Source: LMUY01 sp964244585 (GTDB lineage Bacteria; Pseudomonadota; Alphaproteobacteria; Acetobacterales; Acetobacteraceae). From it: a stretch of 64,000 nt of DNA. Each line of letters opens with the position of its first letter. Position 1 is the first letter of the stretch. Where the stretch lies: the NCBI GenBank assembly GCA_964244585.1, contig CAXTJM010000019.1, positions 1 through 64,000 of the forward strand. Reading direction: 5' to 3'. Below the pieces are notes generated by a model. It made no database searches and was not told where the DNA came from. It worked only from the letters and a program-made list of their open reading frames with translations. Position numbers and translations under genes: made by a program. Positions 1 to 8,565 of the stretch are shown here, in pieces.

Positions 1-574
1 CCACGATGCGGTCCATCGTCTCCCGGTCGGGGAAGCGGATGTAGTGGAAGAAGCATCGGCGCAGGAAGGCGTCCGGCAGTTCCTTCTCGTTGTTGGACGT
101 GATGATCACCACCGGGCGGTGCCGGGCGGAGATGGTCTTCTGCGTCTCGTAGACGTGGAACTGCATGCGGTCGAGCTCGAGCAGCAGGTCGTTCGGAAAC
201 TCGATGTCGGCCTTGTCGATCTCGTCGATCAGCACGACGGCCGGCTCGTCCGCCTCGAACGCGTCCCATAATTTGCCGCGCACGATGTAGTTGCCGATAT
301 CGGCCACGCGCGCATCGCCCAGCTGGCTGTCCCGCAGGCGGGAGACGGCATCGTATTCGTACAAGCCCTGCTGGGCCTTGGTGGTGGATTTGACGTGCCA
401 CTCGATCAGGTCGCGGCCGAACGCCTTGGCCACCTCCTGCGCCAAGACGGTCTTGCCGGTGCCGGGCTCCCCCTTGATCAGCAGCGGGCGCTGGAGCGCC
501 ACGGCGGCGTTGACCGCCACCTCCAGGTCGCGCGAGGCAATGTACCGGTCCGTGCTCCTGAAACGATCCACCAC
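1..574 (-). CDS. MoxR-family AAA+ ATPase (partial, 3' end outside window)
   Basis: The minus-strand frame begins at one of two adjacent GTG codons (574 or 571), preceded by an AGGGAG ribosome-binding site, and runs off the left edge, leaving about 190 residues. It shows Walker A (KGEPGTGKT), Walker B (VVLIDEIDKAD) and a sensor-1 segment (VIITSNNEKELPDAFLRR), which together are typical of MoxR ATPases. MoxR proteins act as chaperone-like ATPases that usually work with a von Willebrand A (VWA) partner. The likely partner here is the CoxE-like VWA gene at 13034-14224, same strand but about 12.5 kb away. The gene is divergent from the YihY gene with a 62-bp gap. Family assignment is firm; the cellular target is unknown. 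Confidence 0.9.
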   Translation of the reverse strand, partial: MVDRFRSTDRYIASRDLEVAVNAAVALQRPLLIKGEPGTGKTVLAQEVAKAFGRDLIEWHVKSTTKAQQGLYEYDAVSRLRDSQLGDARVADIGNYIVRGKLWDAFEADEPAVVLIDEIDKADIEFPNDLLLELDRMQFHVYETQKTISARHRPVVIITSNNEKELPDAFLRRCFFHYIRFPDRETMDRIV

Positions 575-636
575 GCGCTCCCTGCAACCGATCCAGCGTG
601 TAGGCCGTTGCCGAACCGAAGCAACGGGACCCATTC

Positions 637-1515
637 ATGCTGGGCAACACCTGGACCCTGATCAAGGCGACCGTCAACGGCTACATCGACGACAACGCGT
701 TGAGCCGCGGGGCCGCCATCGCCTATTACACGGTGTTCTCGCTCGCCCCCATGCTGGTGATCATCGTCGCCATCGCGGGGGTGGTGTTCGGCGAGCAGGC
801 GGCACAGGGAGCGCTGGCGCGGCAGATCCAGGGATTGATGGGGCATGACGCGGCCGTCGCGGTGCAGGGAATGGTGCGCAGCGCCTGGCAGAGCAAGTCA
901 AGCACCTTGGCCACGGTGATCGGCTTCATCACCTTGCTGATCACGGCCAGCGGCGTATTCGCAGAGATGCAATCCGCGCTCAACGCGATCTGGCGGGCGG
1001 AGCCGAAAGGCAGCACGGTGGGCCGGCTGGTGCGTGCCCGGGCGACGAGCCTCGGCCTGGTCGCCACGCTCGGCTTCCTGATGATGGTGAGCCTGGTGGT
1101 GAGCGCCGGCATCACCGTCGTGCAAACCTATATCGGCGGGATCCTGCCCGAGGCAGCGGTCCTGATCAGGATCTTGAACTTCGCGATCTCCTTCGCACTG
1201 ATCACGGTGCTGTTCGCCGCGATCTACAAGATCCTGCCGGACCGCCAACTGCACTGGAAGGACGTGGGCATCGGGGCGGTGGTCACGGCGTTGCTGTTCG
1301 AAATCGGCAAGACCGCCATCGGCCTGTATATCGGCAGCACGGCGGTCGCCAGCAGCTTCGGTGCGACCGGGGCGCTCGCGATCGTGCTGCTGTGGGTGTA
1401 CTATTCCTCGCAGATCTTCCTGCTCGGCGCCGAGTTCACCCGCGCCTATGCCGAGCGGCATGGCAGCCAGAGTGCGGCGACGCGGCCGCTGGACGCCGTG
1501 CCCGCACCCAGGTGA
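637..1515 (+). CDS. YihY/BrkB-family inner membrane protein
   Basis: A 292-residue protein with about six hydrophobic segments and the N-terminal LSRGAAIAYYTVFSLAPML stretch characteristic of the YihY/virulence factor BrkB family. Family members are integral inner-membrane proteins, formerly annotated as ribonuclease BN; their molecular function is unsettled. The ATG at 637 gives the usual family N-terminus. No strong Shine-Dalgarno is visible. The stop TGA (1513-1515) abuts the oppositely oriented rppH stop so that the two stops form the palindrome TGATCA, leaving no room for a terminator between the convergent genes. Confidence 0.88.
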   Translation: MLGNTWTLIKATVNGYIDDNALSRGAAIAYYTVFSLAPMLVIIVAIAGVVFGEQAAQGALARQIQGLMGHDAAVAVQGMVRSAWQSKSSTLATVIGFITLLITASGVFAEMQSALNAIWRAEPKGSTVGRLVRARATSLGLVATLGFLMMVSLVVSAGITVVQTYIGGILPEAAVLIRILNFAISFALITVLFAAIYKILPDRQLHWKDVGIGAVVTALLFEIGKTAIGLYIGSTAVASSFGATGALAIVLLWVYYSSQIFLLGAEFTRAYAERHGSQSAATRPLDAVPAPR

Positions 1516-2004
1516 TCAGCCCGGCACGGCGAAGCGGGCGAACGAAGCCGCCAGCGCCTGGTAGATCTCGCGCTTGAACGGCACTGCAAGGCCAGGAAGC
1601 TCCGTGAGGTCGGCCCAGCGCCAGGCGTCGAACTCCGGATGGGGGTCCAGGTCCAGCCGGATGTCGCGGTCCTCGCCGGTGAAGCGCAGGGCGAACCAAC
1701 GCTGCCGCTGCCCGCGATAGGCGCCGCCTAAGGCCTGGCCCACCAGGTGGGGCGGCAGATCGTAGGTGAACCAATCCGGATGCTCGCCGATGATCGTCGC
1801 GCTGGCCGTGCCGATCTCCTCCGCCAACTCGCGCAACACCGCGCCCCGTGGATCCTCGTCAGGGTCGATGCCGCCTTGCGGAAGCTGCCAACCGCCCGGC
1901 GTGCCCTCCGCATTCGGCAGGTCCGCCCGCCGCGCCACGAAGACCTGTCCAAGTCGGTTGAACAGGGCGGCGCCGACATTCGGGCGATAGGGCAGATCGG
2001 TCAT
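1516..2004 (-). CDS. rppH: RNA pyrophosphohydrolase RppH (Nudix)
   Basis: This 162-residue Nudix hydrolase carries the Nudix box starting GGIDPDEDPRGA and ending RELAEEIGT (about residues 43-65), and starts with the RppH-like YRPNVGAALFN segment. RppH removes pyrophosphate from the 5' end of triphosphorylated RNA and so triggers decay; plant-associated alphaproteobacterial members were first described as diadenosine polyphosphate hydrolases. It is the last gene of a four-gene envelope operon (envC, ctpA, polysaccharide deacetylase, rppH) in an order common in alphaproteobacteria. Its ATG overlaps the stop of the upstream gene by 4 bp (ATGA), indicating translational coupling. Confidence 0.93.
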   Translation of the reverse strand: MTDLPYRPNVGAALFNRLGQVFVARRADLPNAEGTPGGWQLPQGGIDPDEDPRGAVLRELAEEIGTASATIIGEHPDWFTYDLPPHLVGQALGGAYRGQRQRWFALRFTGEDRDIRLDLDPHPEFDAWRWADLTELPGLAVPFKREIYQALAASFARFAVPG

Positions 2005-3098
2005 TTTGCGGCATCCCGCGGCAAGAAGGCGCTGACCGGTACCAGCGCCATGCCCCGCCCGTCCAGCCCCCGCGCCCAGTTGGCGATCCGCTCCATCGTC
2101 ACGGGTCGAACGCGGCCGACCAGGCCCACCACGCGGTCGCCGTCATGGGCACGCCTTTCCAGATCCTGCAGCCGCGCGTCGATTTCGGCCGGGTCGGACA
2201 CGTCGTCCACCACCATCGTCACGGTCACCACCGGCCCGGCCAAGGCATTCTTCCCGGGCGCTGCGCCCGGTCTCGGATCGACATACATCAGGCCGCGATC
2301 GGCCAATTGCTTCAGCACCGGCCCGATCGCGCCGGGTGCGGCGGCAAAGCGCTCACCACGCAGCCCGTCCGAGGCGCCGGTCAGCCCGACCTCGCCTTGC
2401 ATGCGCGACAGCACCCATTCCAGGTTGCGGTCGTTGTCGGCGGGTTCGACGCCGGTCATCAGCGCGTGGACGCCCGAGTTGTTGAGCGGATAGCCCTGGC
2501 TCTCCATCGGCAAGGTGACGAAGTACTCGTGGCCGCGCGCCCGCGCCGCCGCCAGCAGGGGCTCCGGGTCGTGGCTGTATGGCGACACGCCCAGCGAGAT
2601 GGCCGGGGGCAGGCTGGTGACCGCCGCACGGCTATCCGCATCCGACAGGCCGAGCCCTGCCACCAGCATCGCCACCTTCGGCCGCTTGTCCGAGGCGTCG
2701 AACGGTCGGGCATAGACCCGCATGGCCATCCGCCCGTCCGGCCCGATGCGGGGCAGCTTCGCGTCACGGAAATCGGGGGCTGGCTCCAGCAGCGCCGCAT
2801 CGGGCGCCGCGATCGCCCCGGGCAGCGTGACCGGCTGGACGGAGGGGGCAGGCGCCGCGCCGGAGCCATGCGCCTCCACGCCAGCGGCATCGTGGGACTG
2901 CGTGGCGACATGCGCGGCCGGTGGAGCAACCGCCTCGCGTTCGGCCCCTGCCTCGTGTCCGCCGACCGGGCGGGGGGCTGGCGGACCGGCATATTGCAGG
3001 GCGCCCGCCCCTGCCGCCACGACGACGACTGCCGCTGCCCAAAACAGGGCCAGGCTGCGCCATCCCGAACCACCGCCTTTCGCTGTCGCGGCCATCAC
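2001..3098 (-). CDS. Divergent polysaccharide deacetylase family protein (YibQ-like)
   Basis: A 365-residue protein with an N-terminal membrane anchor (about residues 12-32, ALFWAAAVVVVAAGAGAL), an Ala/Pro-rich linker, and a C-terminal domain from about residue 135 (KPKVAMLVAGLGLSDADS, then YFVTLPMESQGYPLNNSG) that matches the divergent polysaccharide deacetylase family (PF04748). These proteins sit in the periplasm, and the family is habitually linked to envC and ctpA in alphaproteobacteria, which suggests a cell-wall role. The enzymatic activity is not established for the family. The ATG at 3098 is 12 bp after the ctpA stop; the 3' end overlaps rppH by 4 bp. Confidence 0.88.
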   Translation of the reverse strand: MMAATAKGGGSGWRSLALFWAAAVVVVAAGAGALQYAGPPAPRPVGGHEAGAEREAVAPPAAHVATQSHDAAGVEAHGSGAAPAPSVQPVTLPGAIAAPDAALLEPAPDFRDAKLPRIGPDGRMAMRVYARPFDASDKRPKVAMLVAGLGLSDADSRAAVTSLPPAISLGVSPYSHDPEPLLAAARARGHEYFVTLPMESQGYPLNNSGVHALMTGVEPADNDRNLEWVLSRMQGEVGLTGASDGLRGERFAAAPGAIGPVLKQLADRGLMYVDPRPGAAPGKNALAGPVVTVTMVVDDVSDPAEIDARLQDLERRAHDGDRVVGLVGRVRPVTMERIANWARGLDGRGMALVPVSAFLPRDAAK

Positions 3099-3109
3099 TG
3101 GCCCGGATG

Positions 3110-4495
3110 CTACCGGTCGGCGTGCCGCTGCTGCTGGGTGGCCATGGCGCGGACCACGATCAGCCCCTGCTGCAATTGGAAGTCGGTGTCGGGTTTCGCC
3201 GGGTCGAAGGCCGGCCAGGTCTCCGGCGGCAGCTTCGGGATGGAGCTGGCGATTGGCGGCAGGTCGGACCGCGGCGCCTGGGGGGCGTTCGGGGTGCCGC
3301 CCTGGTTGGTGATCGTATGGTTCAGGTCGGCCTCGCGCTCCGGCCCGAAATGCGGCGTCTCAGTACGGCTTTCCGCCACGGGGATGTCCGGCGTGATGCC
3401 CAGCCCCTGGATCGACCGGCCCGACGGGGTGTAGTAGCGCGCGGTGGTCAGCCGCATGGCGCCGTTGCCCGCCAACGGGATCACGGTCTGCACCGACCCC
3501 TTGCCGAAGGTGCGCTGCCCCAGGACGATCGCGCGCTGGTGGTCCTGCAACGCGCCGGCCACGATCTCGCTAGCCGACGCGCTGCCGCCATTGGTCAGCA
3601 CCACGACGGGCAGGCCGCCGGTGATGTCGCCCGGCTTGGCATTCCAGCGCTGGCTGTCCTCCGGGTGGCGCGCCCGGGTGGAAACGATCTCCCCCTGCTC
3701 GATGAAGTCGTCGGACACGCTGACCGCCTGGTCCAGCAGGCCGCCCGGGTTGTTGCGCAGGTCCAGCACGATGCCCTTCAGCTTGTCGCCGAGCTGCTGG
3801 CGGAACTTGGCGACCGCCGCGCGCATGCCACTATCCGTCTGCTCGTTGAACTGCGTCAGCCGGATGTAGCCGATATCGCCTTCCAAATGGCTCTTGACCA
3901 CCTGGATGTGGATGACCTCGCGGTTCAGCGTCAGGGCGATCGGCGTGTCGACGTTCTCACGCTTGATCACCAGGTGGATGGGGCTGTTGGGCGGCCCGCG
4001 CATCTTGTCAACCGCGTCGTTCAGCGACAGGCCCTGGACGGTGGTCGAATCGATGCTGGTGATCAGGTCGCCGGCCTTGATCCCGGCGCGGGCGGCCGGC
4101 GTGTCGTCGATCGGGGAGACGACCTTGATGATGCCGTTTTCCTGCGTGACCTCCAGCCCCAGGCCGCCGAACTCGCCGTGGGTCTGCACCTGCATGTCGC
4201 GGAACGCCTTGGCATTCATGTAGGAGCTGTGGGGATCCAGCCCGGTCAGCATGCCATTGATGGCGTTCTCGATCAGGTCGCGGTCGTTGACCGGCTCGAC
4301 ATACTCGGCACGGATGCGGTCGAATACGTCGCCGAACAAGCGTAGCAGATGGTAGGTGTCCGTCCGCCCGGCATCCTGTGCCTGGGCGGCGGCGATCGCG
4401 CCGAACGGGTTGCTGTCGAACAGGCCGGACACGGGCCCCACTGCGACACCCGCCAGGAAGGCAGCGCCCACGAAAAGCCCGGACCGGAACTTCAT
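3110..4495 (-). CDS. ctpA: S41-family C-terminal processing protease
   Basis: A tail-specific periplasmic serine protease of 461 residues from the preferred ATG at 4495. That start has a GAGGGG ribosome-binding site eight bases upstream and gives a clean signal peptide (MKFRSGLFVGAAFLAGVAVGP); the frame stays open to 4549, but the extra 18 residues spoil the signal. A PDZ domain lies at about 80-170 (GDLITSIDSTTVQGLS). The catalytic Ser/Lys dyad is visible as GSASASE and TFGKGSVQT. Family members trim C-termini of envelope proteins and often degrade murein hydrolases, which fits the position directly after the EnvC-like activator. Confidence 0.93.
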   Translation of the reverse strand: MKFRSGLFVGAAFLAGVAVGPVSGLFDSNPFGAIAAAQAQDAGRTDTYHLLRLFGDVFDRIRAEYVEPVNDRDLIENAINGMLTGLDPHSSYMNAKAFRDMQVQTHGEFGGLGLEVTQENGIIKVVSPIDDTPAARAGIKAGDLITSIDSTTVQGLSLNDAVDKMRGPPNSPIHLVIKRENVDTPIALTLNREVIHIQVVKSHLEGDIGYIRLTQFNEQTDSGMRAAVAKFRQQLGDKLKGIVLDLRNNPGGLLDQAVSVSDDFIEQGEIVSTRARHPEDSQRWNAKPGDITGGLPVVVLTNGGSASASEIVAGALQDHQRAIVLGQRTFGKGSVQTVIPLAGNGAMRLTTARYYTPSGRSIQGLGITPDIPVAESRTETPHFGPEREADLNHTITNQGGTPNAPQAPRSDLPPIASSIPKLPPETWPAFDPAKPDTDFQLQQGLIVVRAMATQQQRHADR

Positions 4496-4571
4496 GCCTT
4501 CATCCCCTCGGCGCCCGCATGGCGCGGACCACGACCGACAGCGTCGCACATAGAGGCGTTCTCTGCTACCG

Positions 4572-5816
4572 TCACGAGCGTCCGCGCAAAAATGGCGCAG
4601 GATTAATGGGCTCGCCCTGCTGACGCAGCTCCAGATACAGCAGGGGCCGGCTTGCCGGCGCGCGGGGATCCCAGGCCGGCATGACGCCGATGGGCTCGCC
4701 CAACTGTACCGGACGTCCCACCGCCACGTCCAGCCGTTCCAGGCCGGCGAGCACGAAATGGTAGCCGCTGCCGCAATCCACGATCATCAACTGGCCGAAG
4801 GAGCGGAAGGGGCCGGCGAAAACCACCTTGCCGCCGCAGGGCGATGACACCCGGGCGGAGGGTGGCACGGCATAGGAAATGCCGGAGGTGGCGCCGGCAT
4901 CGCCCGGCTCGCCGAATGCCTTGACCACGCTGCCGGCTACCGGCGCGCCCAGTTGGCCATGGGCCTCACCCAGCCCGGGACCGGCTGGTTGCGCCAAAGC
5001 GGCCTGCCGGCGCCGGGCTTCGGCGGCTGCGGCATCCTGGCGCTGGCGCTCCGCCAGGGCGGCATCGGCGCGGGCACGCGCCTCGTCCTGCCGCCGCGCG
5101 ACGTCCAATTGGGTGAGGGCTGCACGCAGCGTCTGCGCCTGCCCGGCCTGGTCGGCGGCGCGCTGAGCGGCCGCGGCCGCTGCGTCCTCCGCCGCCTTGC
5201 CGCGGGCCTGGGCGTCGGCGATCTGGCGGTCCAGCGCCGCCGCCTGCACCGCCTGGGCCGATTGCGCGTCCGACAAATGGCGGCCTTGGGCCGCCATCGC
5301 CTCGGTCAGCCGCGCCACCTCGGCCTGTTCCGCCCGCACGGCCTCGGCATCGGTTTCCAATTGCCGCGCCACGCCCTTCAGCACCAGCAACCCGGTCAGC
5401 GACGATTCAGGGCCGCCCGGGACGGCCAGCAGCGTCTCGGCCGGGTAGAGCGACAGGCGCTCGATCAGCGGCAGCAGCGGCGCCAATTCGGCGGCGCGGG
5501 TCTGAAGCCGGCTTTCGGCCGCCGCGCGCCGCGCCGCCAGGTCGCTCATGGTGGTGGCGGCCTCGGCGGTCGCTTGCTCCAGGTTGCGCAGGGACGCCGC
5601 GGTGGCCACCCGGTCCTGCGCCAGGCGCTTCGCCTCGGCTTCGGCCTGGACCTGGCGGGATGCCGCTGCCCGCACGGCGGCCAGCTCCGCGGCACGCCGT
5701 TGGTCCAGCGCCTGGATCTGTGCCGGGGACGGCTGGGCCGCAGCCATCAGCAGCAGCGGCATGCCCAGCACGGCGATCCGCAACCTGGTCAGGGACCGTG
5801 CGCTGGCCGCGTTCAC
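4572..5816 (-). CDS. EnvC-like murein hydrolase activator, degenerate LytM domain
   Basis: This is 414 residues from a GTG at 5816. That start overlaps the upstream stop in a GTGA junction and places Arg residues just before a signal peptide (LRIAVLGMPLLLMAAA); a TTG at 5846 is possible but would overlap the neighbour by 34 bp. A long Ala/Gln/Arg-rich coiled coil (about 25-260) precedes a LytM/M23 domain (about 300-414). The metal-binding motifs of active M23 peptidases are altered: the segment usually containing HGxGYH reads DCGSGYH, and the C-terminal HFE-type motif reads LYLEL. As for E. coli EnvC, this suggests a non-catalytic activator of N-acetylmuramyl-L-alanine amidases in septal wall splitting. 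That role is inferred from family and context. Confidence 0.85.
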   Translation of the reverse strand: MNAASARSLTRLRIAVLGMPLLLMAAAQPSPAQIQALDQRRAAELAAVRAAASRQVQAEAEAKRLAQDRVATAASLRNLEQATAEAATTMSDLAARRAAAESRLQTRAAELAPLLPLIERLSLYPAETLLAVPGGPESSLTGLLVLKGVARQLETDAEAVRAEQAEVARLTEAMAAQGRHLSDAQSAQAVQAAALDRQIADAQARGKAAEDAAAAAAQRAADQAGQAQTLRAALTQLDVARRQDEARARADAALAERQRQDAAAAEARRRQAALAQPAGPGLGEAHGQLGAPVAGSVVKAFGEPGDAGATSGISYAVPPSARVSSPCGGKVVFAGPFRSFGQLMIVDCGSGYHFVLAGLERLDVAVGRPVQLGEPIGVMPAWDPRAPASRPLLYLELRQQGEPINPAPFLRGRS

Positions 5817-6760
5817 ATCAGCCGTATCGGCGCGCCATCCATCCAAGCGAGCAGGTTCTCCACCGTGTCTGTGAAGAATATCGCATAAGTCTCTGTCGTA
5901 ACGAAGCCTACATGCGGCGAGGCGACGACGTTTTGCAAGCTGCGCAGCCTATGGCCGGCGGGAAGCGGCTCGACGTCGAACACGTCCAGCGCCGCGCCCG
6001 CGATCGCCCGGCGTTCCAGCACGTCCAGCAGCGCCGCCTCGTCGACCAGCGGCCCGCGGGACGTGTTGACCAGCCAGGCGGTCGGCTTCATCTGCGCCAG
6101 CTCCGCGGCGCCGACGATGCCGCGGCTACGCTGCGACAGCACCAGGTGCAGCGTGAGGTAGTCGGACTCGCGCAGCAGCGTCGGCTTGTCCACCCGCCGC
6201 ACGCCGGCCGCCTCGGCGGTCTCCGCGGTGAGGTTCTGGCTCCACGCGAGCACGTCCATCTCGAAGGCCAGCCCGACCCGGGCGATCGCCTGGCCGATCT
6301 TGCCCAACCCCATGATCCCGAGCGTGCGGCCCTTGAGGTCGCCCCCCACCGCGACCTGCCAGCCGCCGGAGCGGAGGGATGCGAGTTCGGCCGGGATGTG
6401 GCGGCTGGCCGCGTGGATCAGCGCCCAGGTCAACTCCATCGCGCCGTGCGAGCGGTATCCGGTGCTGCTGACGGCAATGCCGCGCTCCTGCGCCGCCGCC
6501 AGGTCGATCGCGGCGTTGCGCGCGCCGGTGGAGGCGATGAACTTCAGGTTCGGCAGCCGCTCGATGATGGCGCGGGGCAGCGGCGTGCGTTCCCGCATCA
6601 CGCAGACCGCATCGAAGGGCAGCAGGCGACGGACTAGGGCATCCGCATCCGCGACGTTGTCGCGGAACACCGTCACCTCCGCCCGCGCCTGCACCGCCGA
6701 CCAGTCGGCCATCTGCAACGCCACGCCCTGGTAGTCGTCCAATACCGCGATACGAGTCAT
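5813..6760 (-). CDS. D-2-hydroxyacid dehydrogenase family protein
   Basis: An NAD(P)-dependent dehydrogenase of about 315 residues related to phosphoglycerate and glycerate dehydrogenases. The Rossmann motif is GLGKIG, and the catalytic Arg, Glu and His are visible in NTSRGPLVDE, DVFDVEPLPAGH and SPHVGF. The start is placed at ATG 6760 because a GGAGG lies six bases upstream; the ATG at 6764-6766 touches that GGAGG and could not use it. The 2-hydroxyacid substrate cannot be read from sequence. Its stop overlaps the envC GTG by 4 bp, so it may be co-transcribed with the envelope operon even though its function looks unrelated. Confidence 0.9.
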   Translation of the reverse strand: MTRIAVLDDYQGVALQMADWSAVQARAEVTVFRDNVADADALVRRLLPFDAVCVMRERTPLPRAIIERLPNLKFIASTGARNAAIDLAAAQERGIAVSSTGYRSHGAMELTWALIHAASRHIPAELASLRSGGWQVAVGGDLKGRTLGIMGLGKIGQAIARVGLAFEMDVLAWSQNLTAETAEAAGVRRVDKPTLLRESDYLTLHLVLSQRSRGIVGAAELAQMKPTAWLVNTSRGPLVDEAALLDVLERRAIAGAALDVFDVEPLPAGHRLRSLQNVVASPHVGFVTTETYAIFFTDTVENLLAWMDGAPIRLM

Positions 6761-6825
6761 GTGCATCCTCCCGTGACCGAGCCCTGGCGGTTACGCTACA
6801 ATCCCGGACAAGGGGAGAGGCAGCC

Positions 6826-8370
6826 ATGGATGTCGGTGTTCCGGCCCTGCGATTCGACTATGTCCGCCCGACGGAGTTCGACCACCCGGCGGCTTCGCAC
6901 CCGGTCGTGGTGGTGGGCGCCGGCCCGGTCGGCCTTTCCGTGGCGATCGACCTGGCGCAGGCCGGGCAGGCAGTGCTGCTGCTGGACGATGACGGCGGCC
7001 TGGGCACAGGCTCCCGCGCGATCTGCTTCGCCAAGCGCACGCTGGAGATCTTCGACCGGCTCGGCTGCGGCGACAAGATGGCAGCCAAGGGGGTGGAGTG
7101 GCAGGTCGGCCGCGTGTTCCTGCAGGACAAGGAGCTGTACAGCTTCGACCTGCAGCCCGAGCCGGGGCATCGGCGGCCAGCCTTCGTCAATCTGCAGCAA
7201 TACCATGTCGAGGCCTTCCTGCTGGAACGGGCCGCCGCGCTGCCGAACCTGCAGATACGCTGGCGCAACCGGGTGGCCGGCGTGGTGCAGGACGCTAGCG
7301 GCGTGACGCTGACGGTCGACACGCCGGACGGCGAGTACGCGCTGCGCTGCGCCTGGCTGGTGGCCGCCGACGGGTCCCGCAGCCCGATCCGCGGCCTGCT
7401 CGGCCACGAGACCAGCGGGCAGACCTTCCGCGACCGTTTCCTGATCGCGGATGTGCGCATGACCGCGCCCTTCCCGGCGGAACGGTGGTTCTGGTTCGAT
7501 CCGCCGTTCCATCCCGGCCAGTCCGTGCTGCTGCATCGCCAGCCGGACGACGTGTGGCGGATCGACTTCCAGCTCGGCTGGGACGCCGACCCGGTGGCCG
7601 AGCGCCAGCCCGAACGGGTGATCCCCCGTGTGCGGGCCCTGCTGGGCGAGGACGCGGCGTTCGAACTGGAGTGGGTGAGCGTCTATACCTTCGCCTGCCA
7701 GCGCATGGAGCGCTTCCGCGACGGGCGGGTGCTGTTTGCCGGTGATGCCGCGCATGGCGTCTCCCCGTTCGGTGCTCGCGGAGCCAATAGCGGCGTGCAG
7801 GACGCGGACAACCTCGGCTGGAAGCTGCGCCTGGTGCTGGCGGGCGCGGCCCCGGCGGCGCTGCTGGACAGCTACGCGGCGGAGCGGGAGTTCGCGGCGG
7901 ATGAGAACATCCAGGCCTCGACCCGCTCGACCGATTTCATCACCCCCAAGACGCCGGTCAGCCGGATGTTCCGCGACGCCGTGCTGGAGCTGGCGCGGGA
8001 CCATCCCTTCGCCCGGCGCCTGGTGAATAGCGGCCGGCTGTCCCTGCCGTCGAGCTACGCCGCATCGCCGCTGAACACGCCGGACGACGAAGCATGGGCG
8101 GGCGGCATCCCGCCCGGCGCGCCCGCGGCCGACGCGCCGCTGCGGGATGGCTGGCTGCTGGCGGGATTGCAGCCCAACGGGTTCACCGTGCTGCACTGGG
8201 GCGACCAACCGGGCACGGTGTCGATGGATGGGGAGTTGGCGCAGCGGCGCTATGACGCCCGGCCCGGCACGACCTACCTGCTGCGCCCCGACGGGCATGT
8301 CTGCGCCCGCTGGCGCCGCTACGACCCGGCCGCGATCGCAGCGGCCCAGGCGCGGGCGATGGCATGCTGA
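6826..8370 (+). CDS. FAD-dependent aromatic-ring-type monooxygenase (PheA/TfdB/MhpA family)
   Basis: A 514-residue flavoprotein monooxygenase. The FAD-binding GxGxxG is VVVGAGPVGLS near residue 26, the second FAD motif reads LFAGDAAHGVSPFGARGANSG (about 304), and a thioredoxin-like C-terminal region is expected from the length. Family members hydroxylate phenols and other aromatic compounds using NAD(P)H and O2. The ATG at 6826 follows a GGGGAGAGG ribosome-binding site. It overlaps the DUF2783 gene by 7 bp. The substrate is unknown. Nearby aldehyde dehydrogenase and CoA-transferase genes suggest an aromatic or carboxylic-acid catabolic neighbourhood, but they are not in the same transcription unit. 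Confidence 0.88.
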   Translation: MDVGVPALRFDYVRPTEFDHPAASHPVVVVGAGPVGLSVAIDLAQAGQAVLLLDDDGGLGTGSRAICFAKRTLEIFDRLGCGDKMAAKGVEWQVGRVFLQDKELYSFDLQPEPGHRRPAFVNLQQYHVEAFLLERAAALPNLQIRWRNRVAGVVQDASGVTLTVDTPDGEYALRCAWLVAADGSRSPIRGLLGHETSGQTFRDRFLIADVRMTAPFPAERWFWFDPPFHPGQSVLLHRQPDDVWRIDFQLGWDADPVAERQPERVIPRVRALLGEDAAFELEWVSVYTFACQRMERFRDGRVLFAGDAAHGVSPFGARGANSGVQDADNLGWKLRLVLAGAAPAALLDSYAAEREFAADENIQASTRSTDFITPKTPVSRMFRDAVLELARDHPFARRLVNSGRLSLPSSYAASPLNTPDDEAWAGGIPPGAPAADAPLRDGWLLAGLQPNGFTVLHWGDQPGTVSMDGELAQRRYDARPGTTYLLRPDGHVCARWRRYDPAAIAAAQARAMAC

Positions 8371-8549
8371 TCACCAGCCCGAACATCGCGGCGCCGGACG
8401 ATTTCTACCAGGCCCTGATCGATGCGCATCGCGGCTTCAGCGAGGGCGAGAGCCACCGCATGAATGCGCGATTGGTGCTGTTGCTGGCGAACCACGTCGG
8501 CGACATGGCCGTGTTGCTGGAGGCGATCAGGGCCGCGAGACAGCCCTGA
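8364..8549 (+). CDS. DUF2783 domain protein
   Basis: A 61-residue protein matching DUF2783 throughout: DDFYQALIDAHRGFSEGES followed by MNARLVLLLANHVGD. It is probably all-helical and cytoplasmic. The ATG lies inside the last codons of the FAD monooxygenase (7-bp overlap), so translation is coupled. In my knowledge of the family, this small protein is frequently found right after such flavoprotein hydroxylases, which suggests an accessory subunit. No activity has been assigned to the family. Confidence 0.85.
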   Translation: MLITSPNIAAPDDFYQALIDAHRGFSEGESHRMNARLVLLLANHVGDMAVLLEAIRAARQP

Positions 8550-8565
8550 TCGCCTGGCGGGCGCT

